Shown piece by piece: positions 21,678 through 32,700 of a DNA stretch of 64,000 nt. Location: positions 24,378,838 to 24,442,837 of the forward strand of contig CM055067.1 in NCBI GenBank assembly GCA_029204045.2, written 5' to 3'. The position numbers and the translations under genes were made by a program. The notes beneath the pieces were generated by a model that saw nothing but the letters and a program-made list of their open reading frames with translations, ran no database searches and was not told where the DNA came from. This DNA is from Tillandsia leiboldiana (lineage: Eukaryota > Streptophyta > Magnoliopsida > Poales > Bromeliaceae). Every line of letters starts with the position of its first letter. Position 1 is the first letter of the stretch.

Positions 21678-24271
21678 TTCTTAAGTTTTGCGAACAACTC
21701 CTGCTCCCTAAGAGTCTGCAGAACAATTCGTAGGTGGTCCTCGTGCTTCTCATCGGTGGTGGAGTAGATCAGGATGTCGTCGATGAAGACCACTACGAAC
21801 TGATCCAGGAAGGGTCTGAAAATTCGGTTCATCATGTCCATGAACACTGCTGGGGCATTGGTAAGCCCGAATGGCATTACTGTGAACTCGTAGTGGCCAT
21901 ACCGAGTCCGGAACGCCGTCTTCGGAATATCCTCGTCTTGAACTCTGAGCTGGTGGTAGCCCGACTGCAGGTCAATCTTTGAGAAGACTGTTGCACCCCG
22001 CAGCTGGTCGAAGAGGTCATCAATCCTAGGTAGGGGATACTTGTTTTTCACTGTGACCTTGTTGATTTCCCGGTAGTCGATGCACAACCGCAAGCTCCCG
22101 TCTTTCTTTCGTACAAAGAGTACAGGTGCGCCCCAAGGGGACACACTCGGTCTGATAAACCCCCTGTCCAGAAGGTCCTCCAGCTGCGCCTTAAGTTCCT
22201 TCAGCTCCGCGAAGGCCATCCTGTAGGGGGCCTTCGTGATTGGTCGTGTGCCGGGTGGAAGCTCAATTGGAAAAACAACTTCTCGCTCGGGGGGTAAACC
22301 AGGTAGTTCGGCCGGAAAGACATCTGGGAAGTCCCTCACCACAGGGATGTCGGAGAGTGCCATAGAGGGTCCGGTGGCCAGGGCCACCGACACCAAGTAG
22401 GCCATACACCCGCCCTCAACCAGCTTCCTGGCTCGCGATGCAGGAATGATGGAAGAAAAGGAAACGCTCTTGCATGCCAAGTACACGTTCTCCGGAAAAT
22501 CGGGGTACATCAGCCGCACCTCGCGCTTCTCGCAGTCGATGACTGCAAGGTACCACGTGAGCCAATCTATTCCGAGCACTACATCATACTCTTTCAATGG
22601 AATGACTACCAGATCCCAGGGGCACGGGAGCCTTCCCATCCTTATAGGGCAGGAAGGTACAAGGTTGCGAGCCTCCAAGGATCCCCCCGCGGTGTGAACA
22701 GTCATCACACTGGGTAAGGGTCTCAACTCAAAATTATGGGTCAGTGCGAAGTCACGAGACATAAATGAGAGGGTCGCCCCGGTGTCAAAAAGGGTTCTAG
22801 CGCGATAAACAGAAGCAAGAGTGATACCTGCGACGACGTGCTCAGACGGGCGTGTCTCCTGCTGACTCATCGAGTAGACGCGGCCTCCCGAAGGTGGTGG
22901 CTTGTCCCCTGCAGGTCGGGGTGTTGGCGGCCTGGGGGCCGACGTCATCGGAGCTTTCCCTCGCCCTGCGTGCTGGGGCGACGGCACGGAGGCTGCTGAA
23001 GATGCGGTGCCTTGGTTCAGGGGGCAATTGAAACGGAAATGCCCCTGCTTGCCACATCGAAAGCAGTGGTCCTGTCTCTTGGAGCATTCCATTACTCGGT
23101 GCGCCCCGCCGCAGATCACGCAGGGCCGATCCTCTGAGCGTTGTCCCTCTCCTGGCGCTCCCCTGGTCCTCTGCTGGGGCCTCCACCGCTTAGGGGGCCG
23201 ATTCCCGCTAGAGGAGCCCCCTCCCCCTGAAGTTGTCTGAGTCCGCTTCCTGTCGTCTTGCTGGTGGGGGCCTTCCTTTCGGGCGCGCGTGACGGCAAAG
23301 CCTCGCTCAACAATGGTGGCTCGGTCGACCACCTTCTGGAAGGTATGCAGATCTGCCGCGTCCACCACTTGGAAAATATCGGTCCTCAATCCATCCACAA
23401 ACAGTTGCGCCTTATGGGATTCATCCCGAATGACGAACGGGACACAGTTCGCCAGCCTCACGAACTCTCTCTGGTACTCCATTACTGTTTTGGTTCCCTG
23501 CCTGATGTGGTTGAGGTCGTCCTCCAGTTGTTTCTTCACGCTGTTGGTAAAGAACGCCCCGAACAGCTGCTGTTTAAAGGTAGTCCATGACGGAAGGGTA
23601 GCGCCCGTCGCAGAGCCGGGACGTACAGTCTTCCACCAAATGCGGGCATTCCCCTCGAGAAGGTGGGCAGCCAGGGGGACCCGCTCGTGGTCTTCCATCA
23701 TTAGGTCCTCAAATAGTTTCTCCATTGTATCCACCCACTTCTCCACGACCCAGGGGTTTGTCGTGTCCCCCTCGAACACTGGCGGGTCGTATTTCTTGAA
23801 ATCGGCCAGGTTGGCGCGCACGCGGTCTCGCTCGTTTGGTAGAATCACTCCCTCCTTCGCGACGTTGGCGGTCGCGGCGGGAGTTGGTAGCACTACCGTC
23901 TCACTCGGAGCAACTCCGACGATCGGTGTCGGCGCCGGTCTTGCCGTTGCCGCCGAAGGGGCCACCTCTGGCGCCGTCGGTTGGGTTAAGGGCACCTCAG
24001 GTGCCGAGACCCGGGTAGGGGCAGCCCCCCCCTCGGCTTCCATCGTCGGCGGTCCCATTGCCGGTGCAGCTGGCCCCGGGAGAGGGCCCGGGGCAACCTC
24101 TGCCGTCGCAGCGGGCAGCTGTTGCTGTGTCAGTTGGCGCACGTGGTCGGTCAGGGCTGCCAACTGCCCCGCCATCTCCCGTAGCTGCTGCCTTAGGAGC
24201 TGGTTCTCCGCGGTCGTCGTTACTGCTGCGTCCGTCCCCGTGTCCTCGGCGGTGGATCTAGTCCTGGCCAT
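21560..24271 (-). CDS. gag-pol: Element B gag-protease-reverse transcriptase (903 aa open frame, then frameshift)
   Basis: Start ATG at 24271 (MARTRSTAED). Domain order: coiled-coil-like N-terminus (ENQLLRQQLREMAGQ), long Pro/Ala/Val linker, gag core (WVVEKWVDTMEKLFEDL, ARIWWK), basic region, zinc knuckles (CVICGG..., CFRCGKQGHFRFNCP) around residues 385-420, protease (LFDTGATLSFMS near residue 497, LGIDWL), reverse transcriptase with IDLQSGYHQL and FIDDILIYS (near residue 831, bases about 21778). The frame is lost after VDPKKVESVADW near 21590, before the conserved SFLGLAGYYRRF segment, which continues in another frame. The linker is longer than in the + copies, so B belongs to a separate lineage within family I. 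Confidence 0.9.
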   Translation of the reverse strand: MARTRSTAEDTGTDAAVTTTAENQLLRQQLREMAGQLAALTDHVRQLTQQQLPAATAEVAPGPLPGPAAPAMGPPTMEAEGGAAPTRVSAPEVPLTQPTAPEVAPSAATARPAPTPIVGVAPSETVVLPTPAATANVAKEGVILPNERDRVRANLADFKKYDPPVFEGDTTNPWVVEKWVDTMEKLFEDLMMEDHERVPLAAHLLEGNARIWWKTVRPGSATGATLPSWTTFKQQLFGAFFTNSVKKQLEDDLNHIRQGTKTVMEYQREFVRLANCVPFVIRDESHKAQLFVDGLRTDIFQVVDAADLHTFQKVVDRATIVERGFAVTRARKEGPHQQDDRKRTQTTSGGGGSSSGNRPPKRWRPQQRTRGAPGEGQRSEDRPCVICGGAHRVMECSKRQDHCFRCGKQGHFRFNCPLNQGTASSAASVPSPQHAGRGKAPMTSAPRPPTPRPAGDKPPPSGGRVYSMSQQETRPSEHVVAGITLASVYRARTLFDTGATLSFMSRDFALTHNFELRPLPSVMTVHTAGGSLEARNLVPSCPIRMGRLPCPWDLVVIPLKEYDVVLGIDWLTWYLAVIDCEKREVRLMYPDFPENVYLACKSVSFSSIIPASRARKLVEGGCMAYLVSVALATGPSMALSDIPVVRDFPDVFPAELPGLPPEREVVFPIELPPGTRPITKAPYRMAFAELKELKAQLEDLLDRGFIRPSVSPWGAPVLFVRKKDGSLRLCIDYREINKVTVKNKYPLPRIDDLFDQLRGATVFSKIDLQSGYHQLRVQDEDIPKTAFRTRYGHYEFTVMPFGLTNAPAVFMDMMNRIFRPFLDQFVVVFIDDILIYSTTDEKHEDHLRIVLQTLREQELFAKLKKCEFWLREVGFLGHIISAAGIAVDPKKVESVADWPSRPR

Positions 24272-24487
24272 GATCTGAACATTTGCACGAACCAGTTACT
24301 CCTAGTTTAAACAAAACGGAACACCGCAAACGCTGGCCCTAAAAGGAAGAAAAACACTAATCCCCCCTTTCCCTCAACGAGCACTCACGTTTTACTTATC
24401 TATCCCCCCAGTTTACTTTATTAATCAGTAGCCAGAGTATTGCGCCCCGTGGATGTTAGGCCCCGACTGTTGTGGTTAAAGTTCAAT
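24272..24487 (-). other. Element B leader between PBS and gag
   Basis: Untranslated leader; nothing further is seen. Confidence 0.5.
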
Positions 24488-24498
24488 CTCTGATACCA
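24488..24498 (-). other. Element B primer-binding site
   Basis: On the minus strand TGGTATCAGAG, 8 bases from the LTR end at 24507, with the same spacer GATTAAGA as in the + copies. Confidence 0.88.
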
Positions 24499-24506
24499 TC
24501 TTAATC

Positions 24507-27286
24507 TGTCACGCCCCGGGGGTTCGAATCGCGCGGAAGAGGAGCCACCGATGCCCCTAATTCAGCCATATATATTTTTTTTTTGTAAACCAATGCTCCC
24601 CGGTGCGCGTCAGACCCGCCGCATACACAAATTCACTCTGCAAACGGGCAGAGTCTCCTTTGTATATGCACGGCGTCTCAATTACAAAGTGTCTCACAAG
24701 GTGTAGCACATACAATCTCTAACCACATCAGTTAGGGTCTCGTACACATACAACCAAACAACTCACATGACATTCTAATATTCACTTAGAACATAGTGGC
24801 CGGATGTTTTGAAAGGATAAATAATCACAAGGTTTTGGAAGCGGCATCCACACGATGCCATCGTTTTAGGAAAGACCGATTGAAAGCCACATAAATCCAC
24901 AGGGTTTGAAAATTCGGTGCCCACACGACACCCACGTTTTAAAAGTAGTTTTCGCAACCGGTTTTCTTTGCTTTTCATTGTTTGAAACGACCAAGTAAGA
25001 AAGAATGTAACAATCATTCATTTATTCAGAAAGGAAGAGGCAACATCCACTTCGACCCCACGGGGGTGTCGCAATCAACAAACTAGCTAACATGAGTAAT
25101 AAAAGAAAAGGGAAAGAAGAGTCACTGTATCTGAAGTCACTAAGAATCAGAACAACACTCTCGTAGCCTCACCGGTGCCCTAGCACTCGCCCCTGGACGG
25201 ACCTGTCACGGAGTGGGAAGTCAGTGACTAGAAATAGCATGATAAGCGTAAGAGAAACAAAAATAGGGCAAACCACAAAACCGGAGCAACCATCCCTCTC
25301 ATGTATCATCCACATTAACCACACCCTGTATCAAAACAACATCGGGCACCTTTCCCGATGTCCACCGCCGAGCACCTGCCTCGGCTGCCGAGCAACTGCC
25401 TCGACATCACCGCTCACACCCCCCACCCATGGGGGCCCCCATTCCTAACGCCACCGTCGCGTGGGGTACACGGGTCAACGTACCACTTTTCCGGAAAAGC
25501 ACACCCTTGCGGTGGCCAAACCGCTGGTGTGCGTGTAGCAAAACTTGAGCCTCAGATTGATATTAAGTACAACAATATAACAGGGTTAGTGCATAAACAG
25601 AAGGAGACTAACAATTCCCCAACATGCTATTTCTAACAGTAAATTCCTATTCCCACAATCCCCGGAAATGCACCCACCTTGTGTGCGTCGTCCTGCGTTC
25701 GTCCAGTCCGCGTCCGTGCACCAGTCGCCAACAGCGTCCCGCACTCCTGAAGGAACATGGGCAATTCAAGACTTAGAGGTCCGAAACTCACATCGACTCC
25801 CAACAGCGTGCGGCGGAGTTCCTCGCACGGCACCGGCCCGTGCGGCGCACACTCTGCGGGGCGACCCCGCGCGGCACCAGCCCACGCGGGCGCCCCTCCT
25901 GCGGGCGGCCCCGCGCGGCCGAGCGCCGCGCGGGCGCGCTGCCCGCGGTGCGGGGCGACCCCGCGCGGGCGCCCCTCCTGCAGGCAGCCCCGCGCGGCCG
26001 AGCGCCGCGCGGGGCGACCCCGCGCGGCACCAGCCCGCGCGGGCGCCCCTCCTGCGGGCGGCCCCGCGCGGCCGGGCGCCGCGCGGGCGCGCTGCCCGCG
26101 GCGCGGGGCGACCCCGCGCGGTACCAGCCCGCGCGGGCGCCCCTCCTGCGGGCGGCCCCGCGCGGCCGAGCGCCGCGCGGGCGCGCTGCCCGCGGTGCGG
26201 GGCGACCCCGCGCGGCACCAGCCCGCGCGGGCGCCCTTCCTGCGGCCGGCCCCGCGCGGCCGAGCGCCGCGCGGGCGGGCTGCCCGCGGTGCGGGGCGAC
26301 CCCGCGCGGCACCAGCCCGCGCGGGAGCCCCTCCTGCGGGCGGCCCCGCGCGGCCGGGCGCCGCGCGGGCGCGCTGCCCGCGGTGCGGGGCGACCCCGCG
26401 CGGCACCAGCCCACGCGGGCGCCCCTCCTGCGGGCGGCCCCGCGCGGCCGGGCGCCGCGCGGGCGCGCGCGCGCGTGCTGCCCGCGGTGCGGGGCGACCC
26501 CGCGCGGCACCAGCCCGCGCGGGCGCCCCTCCTGCGGGCGGCCCCGCGCGGCCGAGCGCCGCGCGGGCGCGCTGCCCGCGGTGCGGGGCGACCCCGCGCA
26601 GCACCAGCCCGCGCGGGCGCCCCTCTTGCGGGCGGCCCCGCGCGGCCGAGCGCCGCGCGGGCGCGCTGCCCGCGGTGCGGGGCGACCCCGCGCGGCACCA
26701 GCCCGCGCGGGCGCCACACCCGCGGCCGGCCCCGCGCGCGGCGGTGCGCGACGGCACCGCCCCCCCCCCCCCCCCCCTCTCTCCTCGTGACCACAAAACA
26801 AAAGGAAATCAAAACCCGAACAAGACGCACCCCCGACTCACCTTGATGCGTGAAGGAGAAGGAAGGAGAGGGATCGTCCGCTTGCCCCACCGGTCCACCC
26901 TCGCCCGAGTCTTCGTTTACTCCTTGCCGGCGGCTACGAGGGAAGAAGGAAAAGAAAAGAGACGGCCAAAGGAATAAACCCTAATTCCCTTTCCCATCCG
27001 GCTATAAATATTAAAAAGTTAGGGTTTACCTTAAAAGACGTGCGGGTCGCCAGCACGGATCCCGGGATGCCCAAGGGGGCCCCAACTTCGAGAATTAATT
27101 CTGATCAGACCGGAAGTCGGAAAATGAAACCAATCACGCCCGCGCGCTCCGCTCCGCGAGCTCTACCGCCTAAAATTATTTGCGGGCCCCGACGGTCTGT
27201 CCGGAAAAACACCAAAAATGAGGCCCTCGGTCGGACATTACAAGAAGAGGGTGACAAGAAGGGTTTAGGAAAGACCGGGTCTTACA
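24507..27286 (-). repeat. Element B 5' LTR (family I, 2780 bp)
   Basis: Minus-strand start TGTAAGACCC at 27286 and end GGGGCGTGACA at 24507. It carries AT-rich U3-like sequence at about 26980-27030, including a TATA-like stretch, then a large GC-rich hairpin array (about 25853-26735), the perfect palindrome CTTTTCCGGAAAAG (25486-25499) and the GTGTCGTGTGGGCACC-type repeats (about 24820-24970). Confidence 0.9.
25853..26735 (-). repeat. GC-rich hairpin minisatellite in element B LTR (about 95-bp unit, 9-10 copies)
   Basis: Units begin GGGGCGACCCCGCGCGG at about 25858, 25953, 26011 (short unit), 26106, 26201, 26296 and so on. Each contains CCGCGCGGC, five bases, GCCGCGCGG (example 26158-26180), a perfect 9-bp stem, and GGGG, CGA, CCCC. 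The long frames on both strands are repeat artefacts. A C-tract (about 26760-26777) follows. Confidence 0.88.
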
Positions 27287-29250
27287 AATGTCCTCGCCGG
27301 GATAATACCGTGATATCAATCATACATCTTTGAAAACTCTATCCACCGGCGTTACCTCAAACCAAACTCTTCCTGAGTATCCAAGTACTTCAGGTTCGAG
27401 GGTCGATGAATAACTCAATTCTCTCTCTATCACTGGCAAACATCTACATCCATACTGGCATCCTCCTCAGCTTAATCTCCCCAAAGCTGCACTTTCACTA
27501 CTTACACTAAAAGCTTTGGACCTCTATCACTTACATAGGTCTAGGCCCAACCCGAACGGCATCACTCTTCGTTGGGTCTACTGTCACTCTTGCAGCTGAA
27601 ATCACATGGCCTTTCCACAGAACCTTTCGAAGTCAAAAAGCATACTCTCTCAACTTGACATCCAACTTCTTCTCTCTCAGAAGTTGCAGCACTATCCCCA
27701 AGTGCTCCTCATGCTCTATGTCACCTCGGAAATAAATCCAAATATCCATGACGGGTACTGCTACTAACCCGTCCAAACACAGCTGGAAAATACCCAATTC
27801 CTCAACTCATGAAGGCGGCAGGGCATTAGTCAATCCACTTGACCTCGCTGTAAGCTCATAATGTCCCTACCGGGTCCTGAACACCATCAGGGCACAGCCC
27901 TCGGCTGTATGGTTCCATAACGCTCTTAAACTCCCAAAGATATCTACCAAACCACAATCCACCCTGTCTGTGCTCAAACCATCATATAACCCTCACTGTT
28001 GTGTACCCGCAACGTGGCACTGGGTCATACAGACCTCTCGATCCATCAGATCCGCAACTACGTTATCAGCTCTCTCTCAGTCTTACGGGTGATAGTCCAC
28101 GAGGTGCTACCGAAATCGGCGTGGTTTCGAAAACCACGTCAATTAACGTCTCGATCTCAATCTCACTAAACGGCGGCTTCAATATTAGCTCAGGTAGACT
28201 CACACCCGGGATCACACGGCAATAAGGATAATCTTTAGTCCCGGTGCCGCCGTAGGCACCTCCTCTACAGTCGCTAGCAAAGCGATATGACCACGACTCA
28301 AACTCTAGCGTGCTCTAGCCTCCTCTATAAACACACTCCTCCTGACCAGGTCCACTGAGGGTCATTGTTCTCTCTCGGCAATCCATGGTAGCATAACATT
28401 GGGATAACCAATCCCTATCCAACCTCATTTCAACATCCCGAAGCTGATGTAGGACTAAAAACTCAAGGAATCAAATCCAATGTCCTACCTGCACTGGGCA
28501 GGACAGGCAACACTCATCCATGTGCTACACGTGATCTGGAACCTGATCCTCACGTGCACAAGCCAACAGTCCCAACTCTGGCCTACACGAAGCTACCCCT
28601 GCTTCACTGAAACATGCACAAGCTGTGTCGGCATCAACAAGCTCTAAATCCAATGACTATAAGGAAGACCACATCAGGTAAGATACAATCCACTATCCTG
28701 GTGCCCTCTAACCAGCTGCAGAAACTCATCCACTAGATGCTGGCGGCCATCGCTCTATCCGTCACGGTATCACGGCTTTATCAGCCTACTGGTAGTCGGA
28801 TGAACCTCTTCATCGTGAAGGGGTAGTGGGGTGCTGTCGCAAGCGGCAAACCCGGAGCACTACTCTGGGACACTCTGCCTGAAGATGTCCTGACAATCCA
28901 CATGAAAGGCATCGCCCCTGCCTGAGGTCACACTATGGCGATGAATGCGGCCCACCGCAAATATCACACTCTTGACACTGCTGCTGGTGCCTTGACCGTC
29001 GAGAACCTTCTAGTCTCTGTCTCCCCTGAGACTCATGATCCTGAGACTGGAATCATGGCAACCTCGATCCACTCTACTGTCCCAAAATCAGGCGATATTG
29101 CACGTCTCTCTCTCTGGAGCTGGTCCCTCGCTCTTCGTCCCTTTCGGACATGATCACTGATCCTCGGTCAATCCATCGAGCAAATATAATCGCTGCATCT
29201 GAAGTCGGCGCTCGCCGAGATTACACCAAGTGATAAATATCCCGATGCAG
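27287..29250 (-). pseudogene. Element O internal region, distal part (decayed family II gag-pol)
   Basis: No long frame, but minus-strand relics are clear: a CCHC knuckle pair at about 28867-28968 (CDICGGPH..., CLSCG.SGHLQAEC) with an internal stop, RT relics collinear with those at 50960-51720, and sequence at 27287-28000 closely matching 50780-51480. It joins with 44772-45670 once R1 is removed (TGCAG at 29246-29250 repeated at 44772-44776). It is interrupted on the low side by element B. Confidence 0.72.
29246..29250. repeat. Target-site duplication of R1, low side (TGCAG)
   Basis: TGCAG directly precedes the LTR end TGTCACG at 29251 and recurs at 44772-44776 directly after the other LTR end. 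Confidence 0.85.
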
Positions 29251-29763
29251 TGTCACGCCCCGGGGTCGAAACTGCGACCCGGGCTCGCCAACAGATCCGC
29301 CACCTATGCCAAACCCGCATAGGCGAAGCGTCCTACCTGCAAGAAAAGTACTATAGCTAAACAGATATCAGAGCTATAAATAAAAATCTGCTGTATAAAT
29401 AAAAATCAATCACTGTACAACTAGAAATAATACAATAAGTCTGTCTCCCAAAAATGATAATCATACCATATCCTCATGTACAAGCTCATAGCCCAACCGG
29501 GAGATATCTCTAATGAATACATCAGTGTACAGTCTCTCAATACATATCATCCTCACTACAACAGTCTCTCAAAAGAGGAAAATAAAACAACTAATCAACT
29601 GAAGATCTCCTCTGAAGGGGTACCGCTACTCTCCAAACATGGGTAGGGATCTAGCTCGCAACTCCCTTGCCTCAATCAACAACCGCAGAATCAGCAACAC
29701 CCGCTAAGACTCTGCAAAACTAAGAAGAGGAAGAAAAAGGAGGGGGAAAACCCCCAAAGGGTG

Positions 29764-29828
29764 TGAGAACTACACCAAAAAGGGAGTTCTCAGTGGGTAC
29801 CACCGCCAGACCCGACGGTCTGCCCACT
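29764..29828 (-). other. Conserved double stem-loop, R1 3' LTR
   Basis: Stem 1 TGAGAACT/AGTTCTCA (29764-29771, 29785-29792). Stem 2 AGTGGG/CCCACT (29792-29797, 29823-29828), with inner ACC/GGT. Confidence 0.65.
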
Positions 29829-30027
29829 AAGTCCTCAAGAGACATAATATAACCAAAGAAGTTGAAACTGAACAAGAATGCTGATGTCACCTAACCGCTA
29901 CCAAGCCTCCAACTAAATGCTCAAGAGGGGAGAAACAAAGTATGGTATGCAATCACTTGCACATGAAGTGCACAATCGACCCAATCGAGCTGACTACCAC
30001 ATCTGGTTCAGTCAAACCTGCGCCCCA

Positions 30028-30067
30028 CCTACGGCTACCTCCCGCTGACGGGCAGGAATTACGTAGG
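30028..30067 (-). other. Conserved nested stem-loop, R1 3' LTR
   Basis: Outer CCTACG/CGTAGG (30028-30033, 30062-30067) encloses CCCG, CTGA, CGGG (30041-30052). Confidence 0.6.
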
Positions 30068-30375
30068 GAGTCCAAACGGACTAACTCGCTATCGAGTAGC
30101 GGCTCATGCAGGCTATAGTCAAAATCCACTCTCTCTCTCAGAACGGATAGCCTTAAGATCACCAAACCTCTCGCACAACGGTCGACTAACTCACAATGAC
30201 CTCGGGACCACCGTCAATCCCCAAATGGTTCCCGACAAGACTAGCACTGGTCTAAACAAAGCTACTAGACTCCACTCGGTCCCCCCTGACACGAGTGCAA
30301 CAATAAAGTAAAAGCCTGAAATAAACTCAATCTAGTGTCACCAGTGAAACTGGTACTGCCTGCTGCCGCCGTCAT

Positions 30376-30541
30376 CATCGGGCAATAACCGCGCCGATGT
30401 GATAGCAAAAACTGTCAATAACTGTCTGGCCCCAGCCTCCGGAGGGGATCTCGAGGGGAGCGACCCACACGAGGAAAGCATCACCGGGCAATAACCGCGC
30501 CGGTGTGGTAAAAGCATCACCGGGCAATAACCACGCCGGTG
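30376..30541 (-). repeat. Three related hairpin units with a paired base change
   Basis: CATCGG/CCGATG at 30376-30399, CACCGG/CCGGTG at 30482-30505, and CACCGG/CCGGTG at about 30518-30541, each around a loop like GCAATAACCGCG. Repeated at 42137-42303 in the other LTR. Confidence 0.6.
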
Positions 30542-31470
30542 TGATAAGTAACCAAAGCAGGACTGGATCATGACTCTGATCAAAGTGGGAAAACCCAACC
30601 ACTAAAGAAAGCCTCGATCCTCAATCAAATGCAAAAGTACTCAAATCGTGGGAAACTCTGTCCACTAAAGAATTCAGATGCCCAATCTGGTGCATAAATA
30701 AATATCCGGTCAACCGCCCAATATCCGCGGTTGCTGCAAAGCCCCACAACTAATCCAACCTGTCCCAAACACCAAGTCCCGACTACACTACCCAGACCCC
30801 TGCTCGAACCCGAGCAACACTGACCACTTGACTAACAAAGAAGGAGAAAGGAAAAGCATGGTTTCTCATAAGTCAAGTTCCAATTAGTAGTGTAGCAGTA
30901 AAAGATGGCCTAACTACATGTCCATACAAGCATGCTTTTGTCCTCAGAAACGATAAAAGTGGGTGAAGCATATATTAGCAAAGCATGCTATAGTATTCCT
31001 ACTATGGTATACCAATCTTACCCAAGTAGGCCATTCCTTGCTTACCTCTCGCTCATATCGGTTGCACATCAAATATGCCTGCTATCAGTCATAGAGGGGT
31101 GACATCCCCACAAGTGTACTTACATTCATCATAACATAAACACCATATACCGTTACCAATATCAAGCTTACCCACCTGAAGTGCTCAATCCAAGGCAAAC
31201 CTGGGGTCGGTGAAGAGCGTGGCCACCTGCACGCACTGTAGAGTACCGGGTCTTTGGATAGCGCGCCAACCACATAGATGACTTGGTGCAGAGGGTTGCC
31301 TTGGGCATGTTGCATTTGAGTTTACAGTTGATGCCGGGTTGATTCGGATCAACGCAGAAGCTCCAGCTCGATTCGGGGTTTTTCCGGGCTTTGTATGCCG
31401 ATTGAGGATGAGATTTGGAAATTACAGACTTCACCGTGGAGTGCCAGAAATTCAGGAACACTTGGAACAG

Positions 31471-31870
31471 GTGTACTTTTGGATTACAGCGAGGTTCGGG
31501 AGGTTCCGGACTGACGCGGAGGATCCGGAGGCAAAAAGTGAGTCGGAACTGGCAATTTTGGAGCCGGTAATTGATTTGAGCACCCCGACTCAACGGATGA
31601 GCTTTTTGAGGAGAAAAAGCTGTAGACACATGTACTTTCAATTTACAGCGAGGTTCGGGAGGTTCCGGACTGACGCGGAGGATCCGGAGGCAAAAAGTGA
31701 GTCGGAACTGGCAATTTTGGAGCCGGTATTTGATTTGAGCACCCCGACTCAACGGATGAGCTTTTTGAAGAGAAAAAGCTGTGAGCGCGTGTACTTTCGA
31801 TTTACAGCGGAGTTCGGGAGGTTCCGGACAGTGGCGGAAAGCCCGAAGGCAAAAAGTGAGTTGGAGTTGG
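31471..31870 (+). repeat. 159-bp direct repeats in U3 of solo LTR (about 2.5 copies)
   Basis: TGTACTTT recurs at 31472, 31631 and 31790. Units include GGTTCCGGACTGACGCGGAG. Diverged relatives occur on the other strand at 49080-49370 and 49910-50150 in the LTR at 45671. Confidence 0.8.
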
Positions 31871-31912
31871 ATTTTTGGATTAAAGTTATTAATTAATTAA
31901 TTTAGTTTTCTT

Positions 31913-31920
31913 TATATAAA
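31913..31920 (+). promoter_or_regulatory. TATA box of solo LTR
   Basis: TATATAAA followed by GGCTCC, 676 bases into the LTR and just after the AT-rich end of U3. Transcription would start about 30 bases on, leaving nearly 3.9 kb of R/U5. Confidence 0.6.
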
Positions 31921-31937
31921 GGCTCCCTGTAGCAGCA

Positions 31938-32030
31938 GAGAAAGGAAAAAGAGAAAGAAAGGAAAAAGAGAAAGAAAGAAAGAAAGAAAGAAAGAAAAGA
32001 GAGGAAAAGGAAGAAGAAGAAGAAAGAAGA
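31938..32030 (+). repeat. GA-rich microsatellite tract
   Basis: AGAAA/GGAAA runs with pure GAAA units near 31965-31996, just after the predicted transcription start. Confidence 0.7.
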
Positions 32031-32256
32031 GGGTTTTGAGGTGATTTTGGTCTTGGACTCCCCGTGGGTGGCCGAGTGATGCTCGTGGGCGTGCGACGTG
32101 TGACGACGAGGTAAGCAAAAATTTAGTTTTTTAGTTTGGATTTTGTTGTGGGAGAGCTTTGGGGATTTTAATTGGTTTTTAAAAGCTAAAAATGGATTTT
32201 GGGATTTTTCGGATTATTGGGGATTTTTATTATTCTTTTTAGCTTTTCCGTCGCCG

Positions 32257-32700
32257 GCGGCCGCGCGCGCGCGCAACGGCGCACGCGCGGCGCCAGGGTG
32301 CTGCTGTTGGCAGCACCCTGTGGCGACGTGTCGCTGGGCGCGGCGCCGCGTGCAGCAAAGTGCTGCACGCGGCGCTGCCAGGCCGCACCCAGGCGCGCGC
32401 GCGGCAGGGCCGCGCGCAGGTGCGCGCGGCACTGCCTGGCCGCGCGCAGGCGCGCGCGGCATGGCCGCGCGCGGTAGGGCCGAGCGCGGGCCTGCGCGGG
32501 CCCCACGGGCCGCGCGCGGGCCTACGCGGGCGCGCGGGCGCGCGCAGCGCAGCGGGCGCCGCGCGCAGGGCCGCTGGGCGCCGCGCGCAGCGCCGCTGGG
32601 CGCTGCGCAGCGCGCTCTGTCACCGCGCAGCAGGTCGCTGAGCGGCGCGACCTGGTTTGGCGCCGCGCGGCGGGCTTCCCTCGTCGCACGGCAGGGTTTT
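32257..32700 (+). repeat. GC-rich low-complexity zone of solo LTR
   Basis: Dominated by GCGCGC, GGCCGCGCGC and related words. Apparent reading frames on both strands are compositional. Confidence 0.65.

Larger units (their letters stand above)
19500..27286 (-). mobile_element. Element B: family I Ty3/gypsy copy, 3' LTR lost in gap
   Basis: Minus-strand order: 5' LTR 27286-24507, PBS 24498-24488, gag-pol 24271 down to 19500. The chromodomain is cut at the gap. The LTR high end TGTAAGACCC abuts AATGT (27287-27291) in family II internal sequence homologous to about 50790, so B inserted into element O, and AATGT is the expected target duplication. Confidence 0.88.

Noticed and set aside
25668..26977. 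Open frames of about 320-405 codons on both strands rich in Ala, Arg, Pro and Gly
   Set aside because: They coincide with the GC-rich 95-bp LTR array and are open in several frames at once, a result of stop-poor repeats. No domain is visible.
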